Assembly: GCF_000720485.1 (NCBI RefSeq)
Contig: NZ_JOAX01000040.1
Coordinates: forward strand, 1 to 54,312
Reading direction: 5' to 3'
From: Streptomyces ochraceiscleroticus
GTDB taxonomy: Bacteria; Actinomycetota; Actinomycetes; Streptomycetales; Streptomycetaceae
Length of the DNA: 54,312 nt
Position numbers and translations under genes: made by a program. Shown here piece by piece: positions 9,020 to 16,836 of this stretch. Each line of letters begins with the position of its first letter. Within the stretch, counting starts at the first letter, position 1. Under the pieces are notes generated by a model that did no database searches, had not been told where the DNA came from, and saw only the letters and a list, made by a program, of their open reading frames with translations.

Positions 9020-9517
9020 TCAGCCGCGCACGCAGGGCACCGGGTCCTCCGCCGCCGTCTTCGACGGGGGCAGGGCGGCGGAGCGGCGCCGGAAGATGCT
9101 GTGCAGGACCATGCTGAACACGACCGTCCCGTCTGCGGCCACCAGCGAGCACTTGGACTGCACGATGCCGGTGGCGGGGTTGCCGAGGGACGGGCGGGCG
9201 CCGAGGATCTCCATCCGGGCGGTGAGGACGTCCCCCGGTCGCACGGGCCGGAGGAAGCGGACCTCGTCGATACCGGGTGAGCCCAGCCCGTCGCTGGAGG
9301 CGAGCAGGCCGTCCACGTAGCACCGCATGAACATCGCGGCGGTGTGGAATCCGCTGGCGATCAGCCCGCCGAACGGGCTGTGCGCGGCGGCCTCCCGGTC
9401 GGTGTGGAACGGCTGCGGATCGAAGCGCGCGGCGAACTCCAGCACCTCCTCCTCGGTCACGGTGACCGTCCCCAGCTCGTGAACGTCACCGGCGCGGAAG
9501 TCCTCGAAGTAACGCAT
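9020..9517 (-). CDS. MaoC-like hotdog-fold protein
   Basis: A 165-residue single-hotdog protein of the MaoC/hydratase group. The hydratase motif is visible as FDPQPFHTDREAA (Asp and His at about 33-39), followed by FGGLIASGFHTAAMFMR. These enzymes add or remove water from enoyl thioesters on CoA or carrier proteins. The first gene of the operon, directly behind the promoter at 9582-9611; the ATG at 9517 follows GAGGGG. In this setting it may act on the acyl carrier protein-bound intermediate. The last 30 residues are low-complexity and unassigned. Confidence 0.85.
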   Translation of the reverse strand: MRYFEDFRAGDVHELGTVTVTEEEVLEFAARFDPQPFHTDREAAAHSPFGGLIASGFHTAAMFMRCYVDGLLASSDGLGSPGIDEVRFLRPVRPGDVLTARMEILGARPSLGNPATGIVQSKCSLVAADGTVVFSMVLHSIFRRRSAALPPSKTAAEDPVPCVRG

Positions 9518-9538
9518 GCGCGTGCCATCCCCTCGTCA

Positions 9539-9552
9539 AGACTCGACAGTCT
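9539..9552. promoter_or_regulatory. 14-bp palindrome in leader of the biosynthetic operon
   Basis: AGACT-CGAC-AGTCT lies between the predicted promoter and the first start codon, with a related GAGTC half-site about 10 bases further upstream (the two GAGTC copies form an imperfect repeat). The position is right for a repressor operator. No adjacent regulator gene is obvious, so the binding protein is unknown. Confidence 0.35.
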
Positions 9553-9581
9553 TTAGGACTCAACAGCCCTTGGCACACCAC

Positions 9582-9611
9582 AACTTACGATCCAGCCGTT
9601 TATTTTGTCAA
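9582..9611 (-). promoter_or_regulatory. Housekeeping-type promoter of the biosynthetic operon
   Basis: On the minus strand TTGACA (9606-9611) is followed after 18 bases by TAAGTT (9582-9587), a near-consensus HrdB-type promoter in an unusually AT-rich pocket. It begins about 25 bp after the stop of the PLP enzyme gene, so the operon 9517-1 can be transcribed independently of it. Confidence 0.6.
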
Positions 9612-9636
9612 TCCAAATCTATGGATCCACAAAGCG

Positions 9637-10845
9637 CTAAGCGCTGGGGAGCGCCTGCTCGATGTCGTTCCACAGGTCTTCGGGGTGCTCGATGCCCACC
9701 GCCATCCGCACCATCCCGGCACTCACTCCCGCGGCCTGCAGCGCCCGGTCGTCGAGCTCCCGGTGCGAAGTACTGGCCGGGTGGGTCACCAGCGTCTCCA
9801 CACCACCCAAGGACAGGGCGAGTTGGGCGATCCGCAGCCGCTCGGCGAAGGCGCGGCCGGCGTCCCGTCCGCCGGCCGGCTCGAAGGAGACCATCGCGCC
9901 GAAGCCGGAGAGGAACCGGCGGGCGCGCTCGTGCGAGGGGTGCGTGGCAAGCCCCGGCCAGTAGACCTGCTTCACCGCCGGATGCAGCTCCAGCCGGGCG
10001 GCGAGGAAGGCCGCGTTACGGCAATGCTGGCGCATCCGCAGTGGCAGGGTCTGGATACCGCGCAGGGTCAGCCAGGCCGCGAACGGATCGGCGGTGGCAC
10101 CGAGTTCGACCGCGCGCCGCCAGACCTGTTCGTACAGCTCCGCGTCCGCGAAGACCGCGACTCCCCCGATCACATCCGAGTGCCCGCCCAGGTACTTGGT
10201 CGTGGAGTGGACCACGATGTCCGCACCGAACTCGATCGGCCGGCACAGGGCAGGCGACGCGAGGGAGTTGTCGACCAAGCTCACGACACCGGCCCGCCGC
10301 GCCACACCCAACAGTCCTGACAGGTCTGGTACTTCACCGGTCGGATTCGCCAGCGTCTCCAGCAACAGGAGCCGGGTGGCCGGGCGCAAGCGCGCCGACA
10401 ACTCCCCCGCGCCGTCGCCGGATATCCGCTCCACCTCGATGCCGAACCGCTCGGCGAGGTCGGACAGCACCGCGTACGTACCGCCGTACAGGCAGCTCTG
10501 CACCAGTACGTGGTCACCCGGGCGCAACAGGGCCAGCAAGGTGCTGCTGATGGCCCCCATGCCGGATGCGGCCGCCAGCGCCCGGGCGCCGCCTTCAAGG
10601 CCGGCCATGACGCGTTCCAGCGTGCGCACGGTGGGGTTGCCGCGCCGGCTGTACACGAAATCCCCGTCGGGAGTGGCCATCGCCGCGGCGAGCGCGTCGG
10701 CACTGTCGTACGCGAACGCCGACGATCTCACCATAGGCGTACTCAGCGGCCTTCCGCCGCCCGAGGCGAGCCCCACCGCTTCGGCCGTAACGTGGACCGC
10801 ACGGGTCTGCAAGTGCAGCATCTCGGTTCCTCGCTCCTCCGCCAT
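9637..10845 (-). CDS. Trans-sulfuration PLP enzyme (cystathionine gamma-synthase / methionine gamma-lyase type)
   Basis: A 402-residue member of the Cys/Met-metabolism PLP family. The cofactor lysine lies in HSTTKYLGGHSD. The phosphate/ring contacts include SGMGAISSTLLAL and TLANPTG, and the C-terminal SLGGVETLVTHPASTSH is characteristic. It could be a cystathionine gamma-synthase, a gamma-lyase or an O-acyl-homoserine sulfhydrylase; sequence alone does not separate these. Two starts are credible: ATG 10845 after AGGAAGG, or ATG 10821 (nine residues in) after GGAGGAGCGAGG. It lies directly upstream of the methyl-cycle operon on the same strand. It may recycle homocysteine or methionine sulfur, though it has its own spacing and stop. 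Confidence 0.88.
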   Translation of the reverse strand: MAEERGTEMLHLQTRAVHVTAEAVGLASGGGRPLSTPMVRSSAFAYDSADALAAAMATPDGDFVYSRRGNPTVRTLERVMAGLEGGARALAAASGMGAISSTLLALLRPGDHVLVQSCLYGGTYAVLSDLAERFGIEVERISGDGAGELSARLRPATRLLLLETLANPTGEVPDLSGLLGVARRAGVVSLVDNSLASPALCRPIEFGADIVVHSTTKYLGGHSDVIGGVAVFADAELYEQVWRRAVELGATADPFAAWLTLRGIQTLPLRMRQHCRNAAFLAARLELHPAVKQVYWPGLATHPSHERARRFLSGFGAMVSFEPAGGRDAGRAFAERLRIAQLALSLGGVETLVTHPASTSHRELDDRALQAAGVSAGMVRMAVGIEHPEDLWNDIEQALPSA

Positions 10846-10959
10846 TGCGTTTTCCTTCCTGCGTGAGCTGGTCGGGTGGCTGGGTGACTACAGCAACGGG
10901 GCCGTGCCGCGCCCCCGTTCGGGCACTGCACGACCCCGGATTGACTGCCGGCCGTACGG

Positions 10960-12396
10960 CTACGCGACGGCCTTCTCGCCCGTCGGCGCGCTGCTCTGCT
11001 GCGCCTCGGCCTGGGGCGCGCGTCCGCGCATGAACACCAGCGTGAGCAGGCCGCCCACGGCCGCGACGCCCGCGGCCCCGATGAAGGCGGAGCTGAAGCC
11101 GTTGGTCAGCGCGGGCAGGTCGCCGAGCTTGCCGGCCCCCTGCGAGGTGGCGAGCGCGGTGAGCGCTGCCAGGCCGAGCGCGGAACCCACCTGGTAGGTG
11201 GTGTTGACGATGCCGGAGGCCAGGCCCGCCTGCTCCTGCGGCACGCCGGACATCGCCGCCATCATGGCCGGGATGTACGCCAACGACATGCCGAGCGCCG
11301 CGACCAGCGAGGCCGGCAGGACATCCACGACGAAGGTGCCGGTCGGCTCGACGGCCGAGAGCCACACCAGGCCGGCCGCCAGGACGAACAGACCACCCGC
11401 GATCAGCGGCTTGGGACCGAACTTGCCCAGCAGCTTGGCGGTGATCATCGTCATGAAGATCATGAGCAGGACGGTCATGGGCAGCAGCGCCGCGCCACTG
11501 GCGAACGCGCCGTAGCCCAGGACCTGCTGGAGGTAGAGGTTGAGGAAGTACCACATCGGGATCCAGGCCGCGCCGAGCAGTGCCATCGAAAGGTTCGAGG
11601 ACGCCAGGCCCGGAGTACGCCACACACCCAGCGGCATCAGCGGCGCCTTGACGGAACGCTGGATCACCAGGAACAGACCGATCAGCACCGCGGCGCCGAC
11701 GAGTTCGAGCACCGTCTCCGTGGTGCCCCAGCCGACCTCCGGAGCACGGACCACGGCGAACACGGCGAGCGCCAGGCCCGCGGTGACGGCGATGGCACCG
11801 AGCAGGTCCACGGAGCCCCGCTTCCCCGCGACCGCGGGCAGCAGTCCGGTGGCGGCGAGGGTGGCGATGCCGATCGGGATGTAGATGATGAACACCCAGG
11901 GCCAGCTTGCCCATTCGGTGAAGACACCGCCGAGGAAGACGCCCGCGGTACCACCGGCCGGGGCCGCGGCTCCGTAGAAGGCCATCGCCTTGCCCAGCTC
12001 CTTCGGGTTGTGCCCGAAGAGCATCATCAGCAGGGTCATGGACGCGGGGGCGATCAGCGCACCGCCGACGCCCTGCACCGCACGGCCCACGACCTCGACC
12101 CAGGCCGTGGAAGCGGCGGCCGCGACGACGGAGCCGGCGATCAGCACCGCCCAGCCGCTGACGAAGACCTTGCGGGCACCCAGCAGGTCGGAGAGCCGGC
12201 CGCCGAGCAGCAGCAGACCGCCGAAGGCGATGACGTAGGCGTTGAACACCCACTGCAGGTCGCCCTGGGAGAACCCGAGGTCGCGCTGCATCTCGGGCAG
12301 CGCCACTCCAATGATGGACGTGTCCATGATGACCATGAACTGTGCGGCCGCGAGCACAGCAAGTGCCCACCAGCGCCGCGGATTGACGGCAGACAT
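10960..12396 (-). CDS. DHA2-type MFS drug/metal-associated exporter
   Basis: A 478-residue EmrB/QacA-like major facilitator with about 14 hydrophobic segments. Signatures are FMVIMDTSIIGVALPEMQRD in TM1, WVFNAYVIAFGGLLLLGGRL with the motif A loop LSDLLGARKV, and the antiporter motif C region in TM5 (PAGGTAGVFLGGVFTEW). The ATG at 12396 is preceded by AAAAGGGTGG; an upstream in-frame Met lacks a ribosome site and would run through the operator. Two CsoR-like palindromes lie 22-75 bp upstream, so copper (or a related metal/sulfur cue) probably controls it. That would be unusual for a DHA2 exporter. The substrate is unknown. Confidence 0.88.
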   Translation of the reverse strand: MSAVNPRRWWALAVLAAAQFMVIMDTSIIGVALPEMQRDLGFSQGDLQWVFNAYVIAFGGLLLLGGRLSDLLGARKVFVSGWAVLIAGSVVAAAASTAWVEVVGRAVQGVGGALIAPASMTLLMMLFGHNPKELGKAMAFYGAAAPAGGTAGVFLGGVFTEWASWPWVFIIYIPIGIATLAATGLLPAVAGKRGSVDLLGAIAVTAGLALAVFAVVRAPEVGWGTTETVLELVGAAVLIGLFLVIQRSVKAPLMPLGVWRTPGLASSNLSMALLGAAWIPMWYFLNLYLQQVLGYGAFASGAALLPMTVLLMIFMTMITAKLLGKFGPKPLIAGGLFVLAAGLVWLSAVEPTGTFVVDVLPASLVAALGMSLAYIPAMMAAMSGVPQEQAGLASGIVNTTYQVGSALGLAALTALATSQGAGKLGDLPALTNGFSSAFIGAAGVAAVGGLLTLVFMRGRAPQAEAQQSSAPTGEKAVA

Positions 12397-12418
12397 GGCG
12401 CCACCCTTTTCTCGTCGT

Positions 12419-12435
12419 ATACCCCTGGGGGGTAC
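12419..12435. promoter_or_regulatory. CsoR-like operator, site 1
   Basis: ATACCCCTGGGGGGTAC, a near-perfect member of the actinobacterial CsoR motif (TACCC...GGGTA around a G/C centre). It ends about 22 bp upstream of the MFS exporter start, where bound repressor would block transcription. Confidence 0.65.
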
Positions 12436-12454
12436 TTGCGGCGAGGAACGTAGC

Positions 12455-12470
12455 ATACCCCCTGGGGGTA
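12455..12470. promoter_or_regulatory. CsoR-like operator, site 2
   Basis: ATACCCCCTGGGGGTA, a second copy 20 bp further upstream of the exporter gene. The pair spacing would allow two repressor tetramers on one promoter. Confidence 0.65.
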
Positions 12471-12497
12471 ACGAAACCCTAGAGGCGGCCGCAAAGC

Positions 12498-12540
12498 GAA
12501 AAGGCTGCTGATACCCCCTAGGGGTATCAGCAGCCTTTTC
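12498..12540. terminator. Bidirectional terminator with CsoR-like core
   Basis: A perfect 20-bp inverted repeat (arms 12498-12517 and 12521-12540) with a 3-base CTA loop. The outer part has AAAA on one side and TTTT on the other, so it works as an intrinsic terminator in both directions. The inner part, ATACCCCCTAGGGGTAT at 12511-12527, is itself a CsoR-like palindrome. It lies between the 68-codon ORF (minus strand, just upstream) and the exporter promoter. Confidence 0.75.
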
Positions 12541-12557
12541 ATCAGGAGCGATCGGGG

Positions 12558-12764
12558 TCAGGTCAACTGACCTGCTTTGCAGACCCCTTCGCCGCAGCCG
12601 CGCCGCGCGGACGCCGGGCCGCCCGACTGCTCGATCCGCGCAGCAGCGACCTGAAGGAGCGCCACGGCGAGCATCCGCACCACGGGATCATCCGCGGCCC
12701 GGCGCGCCAGCCGCCACACACGGACGGGCATGCCCACTCGGCCGTTGCGAGACATCCATTCCAC
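12558..12764 (-). CDS. Small Cys-tailed protein, possibly copper-regulated
   Basis: A 68-residue ORF I do not recognise. It has a basic N-terminus, a central helix (DPVVRMLAVALLQVAAARIEQ) and a tail with GCGEGVC, a CxxxxC pair that could bind metal. The ATG at 12764 has GAGGGGGTGG just upstream. A CsoR-like palindrome (12839-12855) lies 75 bp upstream and a strong terminator follows the stop by about 20 bp. That unit structure (operator, ribosome site, ORF, terminator) is the main support for it being real. No homology can be asserted. Confidence 0.5.
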   Translation of the reverse strand: MEWMSRNGRVGMPVRVWRLARRAADDPVVRMLAVALLQVAAARIEQSGGPASARRGCGEGVCKAGQLT

Positions 12765-12838
12765 CCCCTCACTGGCACGTCACACGCGACAACATGGAGA
12801 CAACGCGCACGCGTCACTCCGCACGTCGCTCGAACCAT

Positions 12839-12855
12839 ATACCCCCGTGGGGTAT
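12839..12855. promoter_or_regulatory. CsoR-like operator, site 4
   Basis: ATACCCCCGTGGGGTAT, a symmetric 17-base palindrome in the divergent region, 75 bp upstream of the small Cys-tailed ORF on the minus strand. Confidence 0.6.
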
Positions 12856-12942
12856 GCCGCCAGAGGAAGCCGGACAGTGACAGGAATGCATCGACGTCTA
12901 CCCACCCCTGGGCCACTCCTCCTCGTCGACACCCCTGGCAAT

Positions 12943-12960
12943 ATACCCTAGGGGGGTATA
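12943..12960. promoter_or_regulatory. CsoR-like operator, site 5
   Basis: ATACCCTAGGGGGGTATA about 47 bp upstream of the DUF4396 gene on the plus strand. Same half-sites as the other copies. Confidence 0.62.
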
Positions 12961-13006
12961 CAGTCATGGTGCGGCCGGCTCGGAAGCGGGACCGTAGCGG
13001 ACGAGA

Positions 13007-13564
13007 ATGGGGATGAAGGTCATGGGACACAGCGCTCACCACACCGGCACCGCGCACGACCACGTCTCCCACGAGGGCCACCACGGACACGCCGGCCACG
13101 CCACCCACCGCGGCGAGCACACGCACGGCGGAGCCTCCTGGGCGATGGCCGCGAAGGCAACGTTGCACTGCCTGACCGGGTGCGCCATCGGCGAGATCCT
13201 CGGCATGGTCATCGGCACCGCCCTGATGTGGGGCAACGTGCCGACCATGGTCCTGGCGATCGCGCTGGCGTTCCTCTTCGGCTACTCGTTCACGCTGTTC
13301 GCGGTCCGCCGGGCCGGCCTGGACTTCAAGAGCGCCGTCAAGGTGGCGCTGGCCGCCGACACCGTTTCCATCGCCGTGATGGAACTGGTCGACAACGGCA
13401 TCATCGCCCTGGTTCCGGGAGCGATGGACGCCCACCTGTCGGACGGGCTGTTCTGGTCGGCGCTCCTCGGCGGGTTCGCCGTGGCATTCGCGATCACGAC
13501 ACCCGTGAACAAGTGGATGATCGGCCGCGGTAAGGGCCACGCCGTCGTCCACGCCTACCACTGA
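13007..13564 (+). CDS. His-rich DUF4396-family membrane protein
   Basis: A 185-residue protein with a cytoplasmic or surface N-terminus packed with histidines (residues 8-40: repeated HH, HDH, HEGHHGH, HTH). At least four hydrophobic segments follow (AKATLHCLTGCAIGEILGMV; MVLAIALAFLFGYSFTLFAV; the KVALAADTVSIAVMEL segment; LFWSALLGGFAVAFAI). The body matches my recollection of DUF4396, whose function is unsettled; the His-rich head and the CsoR-like site upstream argue for metal binding or transport. ATG codons at 13007, 13013 and 13022 are all possible starts. A GC-rich imperfect terminator follows the stop. Confidence 0.8.
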   Translation: MGMKVMGHSAHHTGTAHDHVSHEGHHGHAGHATHRGEHTHGGASWAMAAKATLHCLTGCAIGEILGMVIGTALMWGNVPTMVLAIALAFLFGYSFTLFAVRRAGLDFKSAVKVALAADTVSIAVMELVDNGIIALVPGAMDAHLSDGLFWSALLGGFAVAFAITTPVNKWMIGRGKGHAVVHAYH

Positions 13565-13577
13565 AACCGAGCAGCCA

Positions 13578-13626
13578 CGTCCCCGGGGCGTCCCGCATCG
13601 ACGGGAGCACCCCGGGGGCGTTTGCT
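13578..13626 (+). terminator. Imperfect GC-rich terminator after DUF4396 gene
   Basis: Arms at 13578-13595 and 13602-13620 pair with a few mismatches over a short ATCGA-type loop and are followed by TTTGCTT. It begins 14 bp after the stop codon. Confidence 0.5.
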
Positions 13627-13720
13627 TCGCCGCGCCACGGTCAACCCGCCAAGGGCCGGGGGTGGAAGAGGCATGGCCGCCCGGCCCGCCGGCCTCCGGC
13701 AGCGAAGGATGCGATCTGTG

Positions 13721-14128
13721 ATGGCCAAGGTCAAGGACATGCTCGCCACCTACCCGGCCGACCTCGGCGGCGTCGACCGGGAGAAACTCACCAACTGCAT
13801 CGAGGAATGCATCGCTTGCGCACAGGCGTGTACTGCCTGCGCCGATGCCTGCCTGTCCGAAGGCATGGTCGGGGATCTCACCAAGTGCATCCGCACCGAC
13901 ATGGACTGCGCCGACATCTGCAACGCCACAGCCGCCGTTCTGTCCCGCCACACAGGCTACGACGCCAACATCACCCGCGCGCTTCTCCAGGCATGTGCAA
14001 CCGCCTGCAAGGCATGCGCCGACGAATGCTCGTCACACGCTGACATGCACGAGCACTGCCGCCTGTGCGCCGAAGCCTGCCGGTCCTGCGAACAGGCATG
14101 CAACGACCTCCTCCAGGCCCTCGGCTGA
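13721..14128 (+). CDS. Csp3-like four-helix-bundle copper storage protein
   Basis: A 135-residue cytosolic protein with 18 cysteines spaced CxxxC/CxxC along predicted helices (CIEECIACAQACTACADAC and CRLCAEACRSCEQAC). This is the hallmark of the Csp family, whose tetramers store many Cu(I) ions in the core of four-helix bundles. No Tat signal is present, so it is the cytosolic Csp3 type. Start at ATG 13721 is preferred; ATG 13709 in the same frame (adding MRSV) sits closer to the GAAGGA ribosome site. It lies downstream of the His-rich DUF4396 gene within a stretch with several CsoR-like operators, consistent with copper storage. Confidence 0.92.
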   Translation: MAKVKDMLATYPADLGGVDREKLTNCIEECIACAQACTACADACLSEGMVGDLTKCIRTDMDCADICNATAAVLSRHTGYDANITRALLQACATACKACADECSSHADMHEHCRLCAEACRSCEQACNDLLQALG

Positions 14129-14195
14129 TCCGCTGTTGGCCGCCGGGCCACGTTCTGCACGCTGGAGAGATCACCGACGTGCGCGCAGTTGGAGG

Positions 14196-14233
14196 GTGGG
14201 GCGAGCGGACTGCTCGGAGTCCGCTCGCCCCAC
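14196..14233. terminator. Convergent terminator between copper storage gene and MFS gene
   Basis: A perfect 16-bp inverted repeat (GTGGGGCGAGCGGACT and its complement) with a 6-base loop between the converging csp-type and MFS genes. No T-tract is present, so it may act by structure alone. Confidence 0.6.
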
Positions 14234-14247
14234 GGTGACGGGATCGG

Positions 14248-15546
14248 TCAGGCGACGACGGGTTGCGGCACAGCCTCCGGCCGGGTCAGGTGGCCGGACC
14301 GCTGGAGCCCGTACAGGGCAGCCGCACAGCCGAGACCGAGGGCGGAGAGCACGAGCCAGGGCAGTGCGGACACGCCGGCCGCGCGGGCGGCGTCGAGCGC
14401 CGCGCCCGTGAGCAGATTGCCCAAGGTGATACCGATGCCGCAGATGGTGTTGTAGAGCCCGTAGTGGGTCGCGACCAGGCGGTCGCCCGAGAGGCGGACG
14501 ATGGTGTCCATCTCGAAGGGGTACGCGATCATCGTGCCCAGGGCGAGCAGCAGCGCGGCCAGGGTCGGTGGCACCGCGGCCAGAAGCCACAGCCCGAGAC
14601 CGCCGGCCGGTACGGGCAGCGCCGAGGCGGCGAGCAGCGGCACGAAGGCCGCGCCCATGGTCAGCAGACCCCACGCCAATGCGCGGCCGGGCTCCAGCCG
14701 TTCCTTGCACCAGGCCGTCACCCGGGTCTGCCCGACGATGGTGGAGAGCCCCGACACGGCGAACATCACCGCGACCGCGGCCGTACCGAACTCACCGTCG
14801 CCACCCACGCGCCGGACCTCCAGCGGGAGAGCCAGGTAGACCTGGAAGGAGAGCACGTACGACCCGATCATGGCGGTGGAGAACAGCAGGAACGCCCGGT
14901 TGGCCACCACCGTGCGCCACTGCGACAGCACGCGCTCCTGCTGCTGCCCGGAGCCCTGCGGTGCGTCGTTCGCCCGGCGCGCGGGGAGCGCGCGGATCTG
15001 AACCGCGCTCAACACGGCGAAGATGGCTGCCGAGACCAGGCACGTGACCCGGAAGTTGAGCCCGGTCAGCAGCATGCCCACCATGGGGCCGAGCAGGATG
15101 CCGGCCTGGTAGAAGACGTTGAAGAGCGCGAACGCCTCGACCCGGCGCTCCCCCGCGTCGGCGGCCAGGTAGGCACGTACGGCGGGGTTGAACAGCGCGC
15201 CCGCGAACCCGGTGGCCGCGGAGGCGACGAGCAGTGCGGGCACCGAGTCCACCAGCCCGATGGCGGCGAACCCGACGGTCCGCAGCACGCACCCGGCGAT
15301 GATCAGCGGCTTGTACCCGAGGCGATCGGCGAGCGTCCCACCGATGAGGAACATGCCCTGCTGGCTGAAGTTCCGTACCCCCAGGATGAAGCCGACCAGC
15401 CAGCCGGCGAGCCCGAGCGTGCCGGAGAGATGGGCGGCCAGGTACGGCATCAGCATGTAGAAGCCGAGGTTGATGGTGAACTGGTTCACCATCAGCAGTT
15501 GGACGCTGCGGTCGTAGGAGCGGACCTGCGCGATCGTGCTCTTCAT
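14248..15546 (-). CDS. 12-TM MFS transporter (MdtH-like)
   Basis: A 432-residue major facilitator with the motif A loop [15 protein letters not shown] between TM2 and TM3 and a long central loop. The sequence is most like drug/metabolite exporters of the MdtH/YajR-like group, but no substrate can be deduced. The ATG overlaps the TGA of the upstream cysteine-synthase-like gene by 4 bases (ATGA), so the two are translated together. The pair may make and export a small amino-acid-derived compound, or simply export a sulfur metabolite. Confidence 0.88.
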   Translation of the reverse strand: MKSTIAQVRSYDRSVQLLMVNQFTINLGFYMLMPYLAAHLSGTLGLAGWLVGFILGVRNFSQQGMFLIGGTLADRLGYKPLIIAGCVLRTVGFAAIGLVDSVPALLVASAATGFAGALFNPAVRAYLAADAGERRVEAFALFNVFYQAGILLGPMVGMLLTGLNFRVTCLVSAAIFAVLSAVQIRALPARRANDAPQGSGQQQERVLSQWRTVVANRAFLLFSTAMIGSYVLSFQVYLALPLEVRRVGGDGEFGTAAVAVMFAVSGLSTIVGQTRVTAWCKERLEPGRALAWGLLTMGAAFVPLLAASALPVPAGGLGLWLLAAVPPTLAALLLALGTMIAYPFEMDTIVRLSGDRLVATHYGLYNTICGIGITLGNLLTGAALDAARAAGVSALPWLVLSALGLGCAAALYGLQRSGHLTRPEAVPQPVVA

Positions 15547-16727
15547 CGCGCCTCACCCACTGCGTTGTCGACGACGGCGTCATTCGTGGCCTCGCCGGCC
15601 CGGGCCAGCCAGGTGAGCGGGTCGGCGACAGAGGTGCAGCGGGTCCAGCGGGTGACTTCTTTCTCGTCCGCCCGGCCGATCAGCTCCGGCTCCGGTGCGG
15701 GGGCAGCGCCCAACAGGCCGCGTTCCCCACAGTATTCGTCGTTGTAGACGGTCTCCAGGTAGCGCTGCGGGCCGTCGGGGAAGATCGCCGCAATGCGGGT
15801 GTCCCGAGGCAGGGTACGGGCCAGCCAGCCCGCCACCAGTGCGACCGCGCCGACACTCCAGCCGCCCGTCGCGTAATGCGAGGACGCCAGCTGCCGGCAC
15901 GCCCAGACCGATTCGGCGGGAGCGACCCAGTGCACCTCGCTGAAGTTCTCGTAGGCGACGTTCCGGGGATAGATGCTCGACCCGAGGCCGCGCATCAGCC
16001 GGGTGCGTGCGGGCTGGCCGAAGATGGTCGAGCCGATGGTGTCCACGCCGACCAGGCGCATACCGGGGTAGAGCTGCCGCAGGACGCGCGATACGCCCGC
16101 GGAGTGTCCGCCGGTGCCCACGCTGCAGACCAGTACGTCGATGTGGCCGAGCTGCGAGGCGAGCTCCAGGGCGAGCGGGGTGTAGGCGGCGACGTTGTCC
16201 GGATTGCCGTACTGGTCAGGGCACCAGGCGTCCGGCTGCCGGGCCAGCAATTCGGCGACGCGGTCGCGGCGGGCCTGCTGCCAGCCACCGGTGGGGTGCG
16301 GCGCGGGCACCATGTCGACGGTCGCACCGTATGCGGTCAGCAGCCGCGTCATGGACGGTTCGAGGCCCGGGTCGGTGACGAGGGTGACGGGGTGGCCGTG
16401 CACCATCCCGGCCAGGGCGAGGCCGAGGCCGAGAGTGCCGCTGGTCGACTCGACGATTGGCGCGCCGGGGAGCAGGTCACCGCGGGCCCGGGCGCGTTCC
16501 ACCATGTGCAGCCCGGGGCGGTCCTTGATGCCACCGGGATTGAAGCCCTCCAGCTTGGCCCAGAAGCCGCGGTCCGGGGAGGTGGTGAAAGGTCGGGACA
16601 CCCGCAGGACCGGAGTGTCGCCGACCAGCCCGCGGAGGGACGAGTCAGCGGGGCTGAAGGCGTTGCCCTCGGTAGCGGTCAGCGGGTGGTTGAACGTTGC
16701 TGTGTGGCTCTTGGTCGGAGAGTGCAT
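15543..16727 (-). CDS. Cysteine-synthase-family PLP enzyme
   Basis: A 394-residue fold-type II PLP enzyme. The cofactor lysine is in [11 protein letters not shown], the substrate loop is [12 protein letters not shown], the phosphate cup is [12 protein letters not shown], and the C-terminal SFPDG-like segment is [20 protein letters not shown]. The last region resembles actinobacterial cysteine desulfhydrase (Cds1-type) proteins more than housekeeping CysK. Start chosen at ATG 16727 (residues MHSPTKSH); the frame is open upstream. Coupled to the MFS gene. It could make a diaminopropionate precursor, synthesise cysteine or release sulfide; the last would fit the metal neighbourhood. Family firm, reaction open. 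Confidence 0.85.
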   Translation of the reverse strand: MHSPTKSHTATFNHPLTATEGNAFSPADSSLRGLVGDTPVLRVSRPFTTSPDRGFWAKLEGFNPGGIKDRPGLHMVERARARGDLLPGAPIVESTSGTLGLGLALAGMVHGHPVTLVTDPGLEPSMTRLLTAYGATVDMVPAPHPTGGWQQARRDRVAELLARQPDAWCPDQYGNPDNVAAYTPLALELASQLGHIDVLVCSVGTGGHSAGVSRVLRQLYPGMRLVGVDTIGSTIFGQPARTRLMRGLGSSIYPRNVAYENFSEVHWVAPAESVWACRQLASSHYATGGWSVGAVALVAGWLARTLPRDTRIAAIFPDGPQRYLETVYNDEYCGERGLLGAAPAPEPELIGRADEKEVTRWTRCTSVADPLTWLARAGEATNDAVVDNAVGEAR

Positions 16728-16836
16728 AGTTTCGCTCTCGTTCGTACTGGCGATGGGTCGGACGCTCATCTCGCGCGCCACCCGGGCAGGCGTGGCACGC
16801 GGCAGGCCGGCCGCTGGCCGACCGCAACGGCGGCGT

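Noticed and set aside
9637..9660. AGCGCTTAGCGCT at the end of the PLP gene as a terminator
   Set aside because: Too short and inside the coding end; better read as a direct repeat by chance.
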